Positions 17,319 to 25,159 of a stretch of 64,000 nt of DNA are shown here, piece after piece. Where the stretch lies: contig NZ_CP143624.1 of NCBI RefSeq assembly GCF_050038885.1, positions 7,998,001-8,062,000 of the forward strand. Reading direction: 5' to 3'. Each line of letters begins with the position of its first letter. Position 1 is the first letter of the stretch. Both the position numbers and the translations under genes were made by a program. The DNA is from Myxococcus flavus. GTDB taxonomy: Bacteria > Myxococcota > Myxococcia > Myxococcales > Myxococcaceae. The notes under the pieces were generated by a model, which worked only from the letters and a program-made list of their open reading frames with translations, did not search any database and had not been told where the DNA came from.

Positions 17319-18722
17319 GTGATTCGACGACTCATCCTGGGCGCTGCCCTCTGCTTGCCGGGAGGCGCGCTCGCCAGGCCCCCCGCGGGCGGCGGGGTAT
17401 GCGCCACATATCCCTCGGCGCCCGCCTGCATGGGGCAGCAGCCCGCCTGCACGCTGTGCCACACGGCGCCGCCACAGCGGAACGTCTTCGGCACCTCGCT
17501 GGAGCAGCACCTGGCGCCGGGCGCACCACGTCCGTTGCCCGACGGTGACTTCTCCACGGCCCTGCCCGCGGCCCTGCGCGCCGTGGAGTGGGAGGACGCG
17601 GATGGCGACGGCGTGACGAACGTGGAGGAACTGCTCCACGGCACCCTGCCGGCGGATCCCGCGAGCGTACCCGCGGAACGGGGGCGCTGTGCGGCGGGTC
17701 ACAATCCCGGCTTCAACGTGTGCGGCTACGACCTGCGCTTCGCCTACCGCCGCGTGCTGCTCGACTTCTGTGGCAAGTCGCCCACGTACGCGGAGCTCAA
17801 GGCGTTCGACGCGCGCGATGAGGCAGACCAGCGCGAGTTCATCGACGCCGAGCTCGACCGCTGCACGGCCAGCGAGTTCTGGCGAGGCAAGGATGGCCAG
17901 CTGTGGAAGCTGGCCCACCCGAAGATTCGCCCGGTGAGCTCCATCAAGTCGGGCGAGGACGCCGGCACCATTCCGCTCGCGGACTACTACGACGACTACG
18001 CGCTCTACGCCTACGCCCAGCTCGATGACCACGACGCGCGTGAGGTGATGACGGCGCGGTACTACGTGCGCCGGCAGACGGGGCCCACGCGCTACACGGC
18101 GACGCCGACCTTGCCCTCCCAGTTCGTGGAGGAGGGGCGCCGCGCGGGCAATCTCACGTCGGCCTGGAGCCTCGTCTCCTTCATCATGTTCACGGCGCTG
18201 CCCCGGAACGCAGCGGCTCAGAGCTACCGTGCCTACCTGGGATACGACATCGCGATGCAGGAGGGGCTCTACAGCATCCCCGGTGAGCCTCGGGACTACG
18301 ATGCCAAGGGTGTGCAGGCGCCGGCCTGCGCCGCGTGCCACGCGACACTGGACCCATTGAGCTACCCGTTCCGCAACTACCACGGCGTCGGCGGGTCCGT
18401 GTTGGCGCGGTACGTGCCTGACCGCATCGAGCGCTACTTCGCCGCCGAGGCGCCCGACATCACCCAGATTCCCGAGGCCGGCTACCTGATGGGCCAGCCC
18501 GTGCGGGACCTCCTGGAATGGGCGCAGGTGGGCGCCAACAGCGACGCCTTCGCCATCTCCGCCGTCACCGACTACTGGAAGCTGCTGGTGGGCCACGAGC
18601 CGACAGCCGAGGAGCAGGGCGAGTTCGTCGCCGTCTGGCAGCGCTTCAAGGGCACGCACCAGTACAGCGTGCAGCGCATGCTTCACGACCTGATTCGCAC
18701 GGAGGCCTACGGTGCGCCCTGA
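17319..18722 (+). CDS. Secreted c-type cytochrome-like protein (DUF1588/DUF1592-like)
   Basis: The 467-residue exported protein has a signal peptide, a haem-binding CTLCH at residues 44-48, a calcium-loop-like DADGDGVTN segment and a second haem motif CAACH near residue 337 followed by DPLSYPFRN. The latter resembles the DUF1588 signature of planctomycete-type cytochromes. The GTG at 17319 has AGGAGG four bases upstream. Its stop overlaps the start of the next gene by 11 bases, and a DUF1501 protein follows, forming a three-gene operon. Such cytochrome/DUF1501 pairs are common but functionally uncharacterised. Confidence 0.75.
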   Translation: MIRRLILGAALCLPGGALARPPAGGGVCATYPSAPACMGQQPACTLCHTAPPQRNVFGTSLEQHLAPGAPRPLPDGDFSTALPAALRAVEWEDADGDGVTNVEELLHGTLPADPASVPAERGRCAAGHNPGFNVCGYDLRFAYRRVLLDFCGKSPTYAELKAFDARDEADQREFIDAELDRCTASEFWRGKDGQLWKLAHPKIRPVSSIKSGEDAGTIPLADYYDDYALYAYAQLDDHDAREVMTARYYVRRQTGPTRYTATPTLPSQFVEEGRRAGNLTSAWSLVSFIMFTALPRNAAAQSYRAYLGYDIAMQEGLYSIPGEPRDYDAKGVQAPACAACHATLDPLSYPFRNYHGVGGSVLARYVPDRIERYFAAEAPDITQIPEAGYLMGQPVRDLLEWAQVGANSDAFAISAVTDYWKLLVGHEPTAEEQGEFVAVWQRFKGTHQYSVQRMLHDLIRTEAYGAP

Positions 18723-19389
18723 GAGATTCCTGGTGGCCGCAGTGCTCACACTGGCCGCGTGCACGCAGCAGCCGGTGGCCCGAGTGGTGGACGTGGACTC
18801 CGGCACGCCCCCGGTGGATACCGAGCCGGATTCGGGGACGCCCGACGCGGTCGCGAAGTCGACCCGGAACAACCTGCGCTTCAAGGGACCCGAGCGACTG
18901 ACGGCCGACTTCGCCGCGGCGCTCGAGCTTCCTCCGGAGCAGCTCTGCAGCGAGCTGGGGCTTTATCCGTGCACCACGTCTGTTCACACCGTCACGCTGG
19001 GGGGCGTGGATCCGTATGGAAGCGGCATCTACGAGCCACTGCCCGTTACAGGCGTGACGACGCCCATCGCCGTGGATCGCCTGGCGCTGGCGAGCTGCTC
19101 CCAGCGCGTGGCGCTCGACGTGGGGCGTCCGTCGGAGGCGGTCATCTTCAAGGGCCTGATGCTGGACGCTCGGGGGCGGCTCGTGGACCGACAGGGCAAG
19201 CTGGTGCAAGACGCCGTCAACGCCCTCTACCAGCGCGGCCTTCAGCGGGATGCGCTGGCCTCTGAAGTGGACACCTGGGTCCAGCTCGCCGCCGAGATCG
19301 AGTCCTCGAGCAGCCTGCGGCCCGGCCGCGACTGGATGACCGCGGTCTGCTTCGCCGTCCTCTCTTCCGCTGAGTCCGTCTTCTTCTGA
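18712..19389 (+). CDS. Hypothetical lipoprotein in the cytochrome/DUF1501 operon
   Basis: The 225-residue product starts with a lipoprotein signal (LAAC) and a Thr/Pro/Asp-rich linker. I do not recognise the mature domain; it has several cysteines (LCSELGLYPC, LASCSQ, AVCF) that could form disulfides. The GTG start at 18712 overlaps the 3' end of the cytochrome gene by 11 bases, indicating translational coupling. The DUF1501 gene starts 12 bases after its stop. Confidence 0.65.
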   Translation: MRPERFLVAAVLTLAACTQQPVARVVDVDSGTPPVDTEPDSGTPDAVAKSTRNNLRFKGPERLTADFAAALELPPEQLCSELGLYPCTTSVHTVTLGGVDPYGSGIYEPLPVTGVTTPIAVDRLALASCSQRVALDVGRPSEAVIFKGLMLDARGRLVDRQGKLVQDAVNALYQRGLQRDALASEVDTWVQLAAEIESSSSLRPGRDWMTAVCFAVLSSAESVFF

Positions 19390-19401
19390 TGGGAGCCTTC
19401 C

Positions 19402-20952
19402 ATGTCTCTTCGCACTGATGGCCGGCTCTCGCGCCGGGAGTTGATGAAGGCGCTGTCGATGTGCGCCGCGGGTTCGCCGGTGCTGGGGTCGTTGCTGACG
19501 GGCTGCCGGGAGTCGCTGGACACGCCCGCGTCCCTTGAACAGCGTGGCGGCGTCCGCCGAGCGCGGCTCGACGGCAAGCCTCGCTTCCTCATCGTCGTGG
19601 GGGCCGCGGGTGGGGCCTCCATCATCGACAGCTTCCTGGCGGTCCGCGCCTCGGAGGCGGGCGCCGGGGCGGCCCGGCTCAACACCTTCGCGGACGCACA
19701 GGTACAGGCTGTGCCCGACTCGCCGTTCCGTGCGGTGCGGGTGAGCAGCCCTCGCTTGGGGAACATCCCCGTGCCGGTGGAGGCGGACCAGCTTCCCTTC
19801 GTGAGGAAGCATAAAGACTCGATGCTGGTGGCGACGACGGTGGGCACGTCCGTCAACCACGTCATCGCGCAGAAGCGGAGCCTCACGGGCAACGCCGCAT
19901 GGAGGGGACGGACGCTTCAGGAATGCGTGGCCTGGCAGTACGGCGCGGGCTTTCCCATTCCCAACGTGAACATGGGGACGGGCGGGTACGCGGAGCGGGG
20001 GACGGACGGCTCGCTGCCCGCGCACTGCTACGGCGAGGTGGTGACGAACCCTTCGCTGTGGCCACTGGGGCTCGACGGTCGCAAGGGACTCAAGGACGTG
20101 CCGCCCGAAGACGTGGTGAACCTGGCTCGCCAGGCGCGGAACGCGGCCGATGCGCGGTCGGTGTTCGGGCAGACGTTCGAGAACGCTCCCACGCTTCGTC
20201 GTTGGAACGACCTGCGCATGGTGGGCCAGCCCGCGCTCGAGATGCAGGACCTCATCAACCGCCTCAGCGTGCTGCCCGACGAGCCGCCCCGGCTTCCACT
20301 GTCCGAGTACGGCCTGTCCAGCTCACCCGATGGTGCACGACTCCGAGCGGCCTTCCCCGACTACTTCACGGACCCGGTGGAAGGGCAGGCGGCCCTGGCG
20401 TTCCTGCTCATCAAGCACCGCGTCTCGGTGACGGTGACGCTGGGGCCGTCGTTCAACGTCGCGGTGGGCGGTGCGTACGGCCTCGCGAATCCGCCCCTGG
20501 CTTTCGACTTCAGCCACAACGACCACCGCACCGGGCAGGCCTTCATGTGGGCGCGCATCCTGGGCGTCGTCGACCGGTTGATCGACCTGCTCAAGGCGGA
20601 GCCCTTCGACGCGGCGTCGGGGGAGAGCCTCTGGGACCGGACGTTGATCTACGTCGCCACCGAGTTCGGGCGCACCCGGTCTCGGGTCGCGAACGCCACC
20701 GAGTTCGGCACCGGGCATGACCTGAACAACGGGTTCGTGCTGCTCTCGCCCATGCTCCGCGGGAACACCGTGCTGGGTGGCATCGACCCGCTCACGACGC
20801 TGGCCTACGGCTTCGACGCTCGCACCGGAGCGCCCCTGCCGGGAAAGTTGGAGTCGAACGAGGCCGACATCTTCTCCGGCATCCTGACGGCAATGGGCGT
20901 CGACACCTCGGGCAGCGGATTGCCCGACGCGAGCGCCTTCTTGCGCACCTGA
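19402..20952 (+). CDS. DUF1501-family protein with Tat signal
   Basis: The 516-residue product carries a twin-arginine export signal (LSRRELMKALS, arginines 11-12) followed by a possible lipobox (LTGC). It is therefore likely folded in the cytoplasm and exported by Tat. The mature part is of the DUF1501 type, distantly related to alkaline phosphatase/sulfatase-fold proteins, with conserved FSHNDHR and TEFGRTRS segments. Its position behind a cytochrome-like gene and a lipoprotein suggests a cell-surface complex. The catalytic role is unknown. Confidence 0.8.
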   Translation: MSLRTDGRLSRRELMKALSMCAAGSPVLGSLLTGCRESLDTPASLEQRGGVRRARLDGKPRFLIVVGAAGGASIIDSFLAVRASEAGAGAARLNTFADAQVQAVPDSPFRAVRVSSPRLGNIPVPVEADQLPFVRKHKDSMLVATTVGTSVNHVIAQKRSLTGNAAWRGRTLQECVAWQYGAGFPIPNVNMGTGGYAERGTDGSLPAHCYGEVVTNPSLWPLGLDGRKGLKDVPPEDVVNLARQARNAADARSVFGQTFENAPTLRRWNDLRMVGQPALEMQDLINRLSVLPDEPPRLPLSEYGLSSSPDGARLRAAFPDYFTDPVEGQAALAFLLIKHRVSVTVTLGPSFNVAVGGAYGLANPPLAFDFSHNDHRTGQAFMWARILGVVDRLIDLLKAEPFDAASGESLWDRTLIYVATEFGRTRSRVANATEFGTGHDLNNGFVLLSPMLRGNTVLGGIDPLTTLAYGFDARTGAPLPGKLESNEADIFSGILTAMGVDTSGSGLPDASAFLRT

Positions 20953-20954
20953 TG

Positions 20955-20977
20955 CCGGCGCCTCCACACAGCGCCGG
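20955..20977 (+). terminator. Hairpin at the end of the cytochrome/DUF1501 operon
   Basis: CCGGCGC at 20955-20961 pairs perfectly with GCGCCGG at 20971-20977 across a nine-base loop, three bases after the DUF1501 stop codon. No T-run follows, so it may act with Rho or simply protect the 3' end. Confidence 0.4.
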
Positions 20978-21125
20978 AATGGAATGGCTCTCGAGTGAGG
21001 GAACGCCCGGGAACGTCGTCAACATGCGGACGCTGGCGTGACGCAAGGCTGGCTGAACGCATGGGGCGGCGTTCCCGCCGGAGAGGCCGGAGGAGGGCGG
21101 GCCATCAACGCAACGACCTGCCGCA

Positions 21126-22613
21126 TCAGCCTGGGAACGCGCCCCGCCGCTCCACGTCGATATCGCGCAGCCCCTTGAACCCGAGCGCCGAGGCCAAGCC
21201 GAGGAAGTCCGCCTGGAGCAGGCTGCCGTCCTTTTCTCCCGCCTGCACACCGAGCGCCTGGAAGAGCCCGCCCAGGTCCTCGGGGATACGGCTGCGCACG
21301 GCGAAGTCCACCCTGCCAGGCAGATACCCTGCGTTGGCGGCGATGACGATGTGCTCGGGCAACCGCTGGGCCCAGCGCACGGCGACCTGGGGATGCACCT
21401 GCGCACCCGAGCTGAACAGCAGCAGGGCCACGTTGCCCGCGATGCGCGGAGGCGTCTTCGAGCACCGCGCCACCTCTCGCCGCACCTCCAGCCGGCAATC
21501 GTGGAGCGCGTCGACACCGGGCACGTTGCCGCGTGTGATGTCCGTGGCGCTGCCCGCGCGAAGCAGCACCTCCAGCGCGAGCGGCGCCTCGAAGCGGGAC
21601 GACCGCCGGGCGGCATTCAACAGGGCTACCGACTCCGTGATGGCCGTCCGTCCGGCGCGTCGAAGCCCATCCTTGAGGAACGGGATGGGCGCGTCCACGC
21701 CCTGGTCCGCCACCGTTCCCAGCACGGCAAGCCACTCCAGGGGGCCCGGGACGACGTCGGGGGATACGAGGACGTAGGTGAGCAGGCTGCAGCTCACGGC
21801 AGGCTCAAGGCCGTGCGCTGAGAGCAAGGTGGCTCCGGGAAATCCGTCCCCGGAGGCCTGCGGCGCGACGACCAGGGAAGGCACGTCCAGAGACGCTCCT
21901 GAAGCGGTTCTCGTGGCCATTGCGTCCGAGGGGAACTTCTGGCCAGCGGACCCGTGCCCGGCAGGCCGTGCCTTCGATGAGCCCTGTCCTGGTGCTGGCC
22001 GGTGCCCCTGCGAAGGGCCGTCCAGGGACGTCCCTGAATCGTGTCCCATCGATAGGGCGTCCGAGGAGAACGCCTGCCTTGCGGGAGCGTGTCCGGCAGG
22101 CCGTGCTTTCGATGATGCGCGGGCTGGCCGGCTCCAGAGATCGAGCACGCCCTGCGCGTCATGCCGCGCGCCGTGTCGCCGCTCCCGTGTCGTCGGCGAG
22201 GGAGGATGCCCGCTGGGGCTCGGCAATCGCGTGAGCCCGGCCGGAACCGTGTGGTTCCCGCGTTCGTGCATGACGTGCGCATCCGATGCCGCGGCATGCA
22301 ACGCCATCTCCGCCGGAGCCGGGCGGTTTCCGCGTTCGAGAATGACCAGGGCATCCGGTGCCGAGGCGCGCAGGCGCTCCTGCATGGCTGGAGAGAAGGC
22401 GTCCTCGCCCTTGGCCGGGACACGCGCGGTGACCCGGGCTCCCACGGCCTGGAGCGCGCGGAGGGCCAGCACCCCGGCGGCGAGGCCATCCACGCCGGCA
22501 TGGGGCACCACCACGACCCGCTGGCCCTTGAGCGCGGCGAGGAATCGGCGGCACTCCGTCAGCGCGGCTTCAGTAGCGGGCCAGCGCGGGTCCTGGATGT
22601 GTCCGAGCAACAT
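21126..22613 (-). CDS. DHH-phosphoesterase-like protein with degenerate active site and repeat insertion
   Basis: The 495-residue product resembles RecJ-type DHH proteins. The N-terminal PHAGVDGLAAG at residues 37-47 stands where catalytic motif I is expected but lacks its usual Asp pair. The later VVAPQ, at about residues 248-252, occupies the position of the VVDHH motif; the family continuation (HGLEP...SLLTYVLV...LAVLGTVADQG) follows directly. Between them, about 150 residues of low-complexity sequence contain two copies of a 35-residue repeat. The protein is probably catalytically inactive, or the locus is decaying. The ATG at 22613 is preferred over a GTG at 22670; neither has a good ribosome binding site. 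Confidence 0.6.
   Translation of the reverse strand: MLLGHIQDPRWPATEAALTECRRFLAALKGQRVVVVPHAGVDGLAAGVLALRALQAVGARVTARVPAKGEDAFSPAMQERLRASAPDALVILERGNRPAPAEMALHAAASDAHVMHERGNHTVPAGLTRLPSPSGHPPSPTTRERRHGARHDAQGVLDLWSRPARASSKARPAGHAPARQAFSSDALSMGHDSGTSLDGPSQGHRPAPGQGSSKARPAGHGSAGQKFPSDAMATRTASGASLDVPSLVVAPQASGDGFPGATLLSAHGLEPAVSCSLLTYVLVSPDVVPGPLEWLAVLGTVADQGVDAPIPFLKDGLRRAGRTAITESVALLNAARRSSRFEAPLALEVLLRAGSATDITRGNVPGVDALHDCRLEVRREVARCSKTPPRIAGNVALLLFSSGAQVHPQVAVRWAQRLPEHIVIAANAGYLPGRVDFAVRSRIPEDLGGLFQALGVQAGEKDGSLLQADFLGLASALGFKGLRDIDVERRGAFPG
21876..22115 (-). repeat. Two diverged ~105-bp in-frame repeats inside the DHH-like gene
   Basis: Copies at 22115-22011 and 21980-21876 (minus strand) each encode SSKARPAGH, a phenylalanine-serine-aspartate segment, and a closing SLDGPS or SLDVPS. 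They lie in the insertion that separates the two motif regions of the DHH fold. Both remain in frame. Confidence 0.75.
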
Positions 22614-22866
22614 GGGCAAAGGGTGTAACGCCGCCCTGTCGCGCCGGACGTCCCGCTCGGGAGTCCGCACGCTGCCCGGCCGGGCGGGCGCGAAGGCTGG
22701 AACGAGCGCTTCGGGGGCTCCTCCGCGAGACGGCCGCCGCCACGGCGGAGTGTCGCGCCGCGTCGGCGATGGCCCGGGCCGCGCGAGCGTATTGAGGGCG
22801 ACACGCGGGCGCGCAGGCCCAGTTTCAGGGTGTCATCGGCCGCGGGTTCTTCTACGGTCCACCCAC

Positions 22867-24753
22867 ATGAACCGGAAACATCCCCTGAATTCCCTCCTGC
22901 GCGCGGCCGCGGCCGTGGCGCTGCCCGCCTTCCTGGGGTGTGCCCAGGACTCGCAAGTGACGCGCGAGGCCCCCCCGTCGGCCGAGGCCCAGGCCCCCGC
23001 CAGCGCCGCCGCGACCCAGCCCACGCCGGAAGAGGCGAAGGCGTTCGTGGAGAAGGTGAACGCGGACCTGAAGCGCCTGTGGACGAAGCAGGCCACCGCG
23101 GAGTGGATCAAGTCCACGTACATCACCGACGACACCGAGCGGAACGCCGCCTACGTCAACGAAGAGGTGCTGGCCTACGTCAACGGCGCCATCAAGGAGG
23201 CCCGTCGCTTCGAGGGCCTGACGCTGGACGCGGACACCGCGCGCATGATCCACCTGCTCAAGGTGTCCCAGGCGCTGCCGGCGCCGTCGGACGCGCAGAA
23301 GCGGGCCGAGCTGGCCGCCACGGCGGCGAAGCTGGAGGGCCTCTACGGCAAGGGCAAGTACTGCGGTCCGGACGGGAAGGGGAAGTGCCGCGACCTGGAG
23401 GTGCTGTCCGACGTCATCGCGGAGAGCCGCAACTATGACGAGCTCCTGGACGCGTGGCAGGGCTGGCACTCGGTGGCCCGCCCCATGCGTCCGCTGTACG
23501 AGAACCTGGTCGCCATCTCCAACGAGGGCGCGAAGGACATCGGCTTCAACGACCTGGGTACGCTCTGGCGCTCCGCGTACGACATGTCCCCGGCCGAGTT
23601 CGAGGCCGAGGCCCAGCGCCTGTGGGGCCAGGTGAAGCCGCTCTACGACGACGTGCACTGCTACGTGCGCGGCCGGCTGGCGAAGCAGTACGGCGCCGAC
23701 AAGGTGCCCGAGGGCAAGCCCATTCCCGCGCACCTGCTGGGCAACATGTGGGCCCAGGAGTGGAACAACATCTACCCGCTGGTGGAGCCGTTCCCCGGTC
23801 AGGCCAGCCTGGACGTCGACGCGGCGCTGAAGCAGCAGAAGTACGACGCGATGCGGATGGTGAAGCTGGGTGAGAAGTTCTTCACCTCGCTGGGGCTCAA
23901 GGAGCTGCCGCAGACCTTCTTCGAGCGCTCCCAGTTCACCAAGCCGGAAGGCCGCGACGTCGTGTGCCACGCCAGCGCGTGGGACGTGAACTACAGCAAC
24001 GACCTGCGCATCAAGATGTGCATCAAGCCCACGGAGGAGGACCTCGTCACCATCCACCACGAGCTGGGCCACAACTACTACTACACGTACTACTACCAGC
24101 TCCCGGTGCTCTATCAGGCCGGCGCGAATGACGGCTTCCATGAGGCCATCGGTGACGCGCTCACGCTCTCCATCACCCCGGGCTACCTGCAGCAGGTGGG
24201 GCTGCTGAAGGCTGTTCCGAAGAACGAGAAGAACCTCATCAACCTCCAGATGAAGGACGCGCTGGAGAAGATTGCCTTCCTGCCGTTCGGTCTGCTCGTG
24301 GACCAGTGGCGCTGGGAGGTGTTCTCCGGTCGCGTGCAGCCGGCGGACTACAACAAGGCGTGGTGGGCGCTGCGTGAGAAGTATCAGGGCGTGGCCGCGC
24401 CGGTGGCGCGTTCAGAGCAGGACTTCGACCCGGGGGCGAAGTACCACGTGCCCGCAAACGTTCCGTATACGCGGTATTTCCTGGCGCGCATCCTCCAGTT
24501 CCAGTTCCACAAGGCGCTCTGCGAGGCGGCCGGCTACAAGGGCCCCCTCCACGAGTGCTCCATCTACGGGAACAAGGAGGCCGGCAAGCGGCTCCAGGCC
24601 ATGTTGGAGCTGGGCGCGAGCAAGCCGTGGCCCGACGCGCTCCAGGCCATGACGGGAACCCGGCAGATGGATGCCACGCCGCTGCTCGACTACTTCAGCC
24701 CGCTGCGCACGTGGCTCCAGGCGCAGAACAAGGGCCAGAAGTGTGGTTGGTAA
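22867..24753 (+). CDS. Peptidyl-dipeptidase A-like zinc metallopeptidase (M2/ACE family), lipoprotein
   Basis: The 628-residue product has a lipoprotein signal (lipobox FLGC) and an angiotensin-converting-enzyme-type catalytic domain. The zinc motif HHELGH lies near residue 397, with the third ligand in FHEAIGD about 25 residues later. M2 enzymes release C-terminal dipeptides; bacterial members are known but uncommon. The ATG at 22867 starts the signal peptide; the long upstream open frame overlaps the divergent DHH-like gene and is a shadow. The protein is probably anchored in the cell envelope and used for peptide scavenging. Confidence 0.9.
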   Translation: MNRKHPLNSLLRAAAAVALPAFLGCAQDSQVTREAPPSAEAQAPASAAATQPTPEEAKAFVEKVNADLKRLWTKQATAEWIKSTYITDDTERNAAYVNEEVLAYVNGAIKEARRFEGLTLDADTARMIHLLKVSQALPAPSDAQKRAELAATAAKLEGLYGKGKYCGPDGKGKCRDLEVLSDVIAESRNYDELLDAWQGWHSVARPMRPLYENLVAISNEGAKDIGFNDLGTLWRSAYDMSPAEFEAEAQRLWGQVKPLYDDVHCYVRGRLAKQYGADKVPEGKPIPAHLLGNMWAQEWNNIYPLVEPFPGQASLDVDAALKQQKYDAMRMVKLGEKFFTSLGLKELPQTFFERSQFTKPEGRDVVCHASAWDVNYSNDLRIKMCIKPTEEDLVTIHHELGHNYYYTYYYQLPVLYQAGANDGFHEAIGDALTLSITPGYLQQVGLLKAVPKNEKNLINLQMKDALEKIAFLPFGLLVDQWRWEVFSGRVQPADYNKAWWALREKYQGVAAPVARSEQDFDPGAKYHVPANVPYTRYFLARILQFQFHKALCEAAGYKGPLHECSIYGNKEAGKRLQAMLELGASKPWPDALQAMTGTRQMDATPLLDYFSPLRTWLQAQNKGQKCGW

Positions 24754-24868
24754 CGGTCTTGAGTAGACGCGCCGGGCGGGCACGCTTAAATTGCGGCCGT
24801 CTAGGCGGGTTCGCTCGTAGGACCGGACGGCGGATATTCGCGTCCGTGACGAAAGAAGAAGAGAGCAA

Positions 24869-25072
24869 ATGGCTACTGGTACCGTGAAGTGGTTCAACGA
24901 TGCGAAGGGTTTCGGCTTCCTTACCCAGGACGGCGGTGGCGAGGACGTGTTCTGCCACCATACCGCCATCAACATGGATGGCTTCCGCACCCTCCAGGAG
25001 GGGCAGAAGGTGGAGTTCGACGTGACCCGCGGCCCCAAGGGCCTGCAGGCGCAGAACGTCCGCGCCATCTGA
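24869..25072 (+). CDS. Cold-shock domain protein (CspA family)
   Basis: The 67-residue single cold-shock domain protein binds single-stranded RNA/DNA through RNP1 (KGFGF, residues 13-17) and RNP2 (VFCHH, about 27-31). It probably acts as an RNA chaperone. RNP2 has Cys and a second His where VFVHF-like residues are usual, a modest deviation. The leader after the peptidase gene is about 115 bases and could contain its own promoter. An intrinsic-type hairpin follows at 25109. Confidence 0.95.
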   Translation: MATGTVKWFNDAKGFGFLTQDGGGEDVFCHHTAINMDGFRTLQEGQKVEFDVTRGPKGLQAQNVRAI

Positions 25073-25108
25073 GCTGAGCGTCGTTCGAACGCTTCTGATG
25101 CATCATGA

Positions 25109-25140
25109 GGGTCCGGCCCCCACGGGGTCGGGCCCTTCGT
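25109..25140 (+). terminator. Intrinsic terminator after the cold-shock gene
   Basis: A 12-bp stem (25109-25120 with 25124-25135, two G-T pairs) closes a three-base CAC loop and is followed by TTCGT. It lies 36 bases after the cold-shock stop codon and just before the next gene. Confidence 0.7.
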
Positions 25141-25159
25141 GCTTTCTGGAGTCCACTTG

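Noticed and set aside
21778..22866. N-terminal extension of the M2 peptidase upstream of 22867
   Set aside because: The sequence is Arg/Ala/Pro noise overlapping the divergent DHH-like gene, while a lipoprotein signal begins exactly at 22867.
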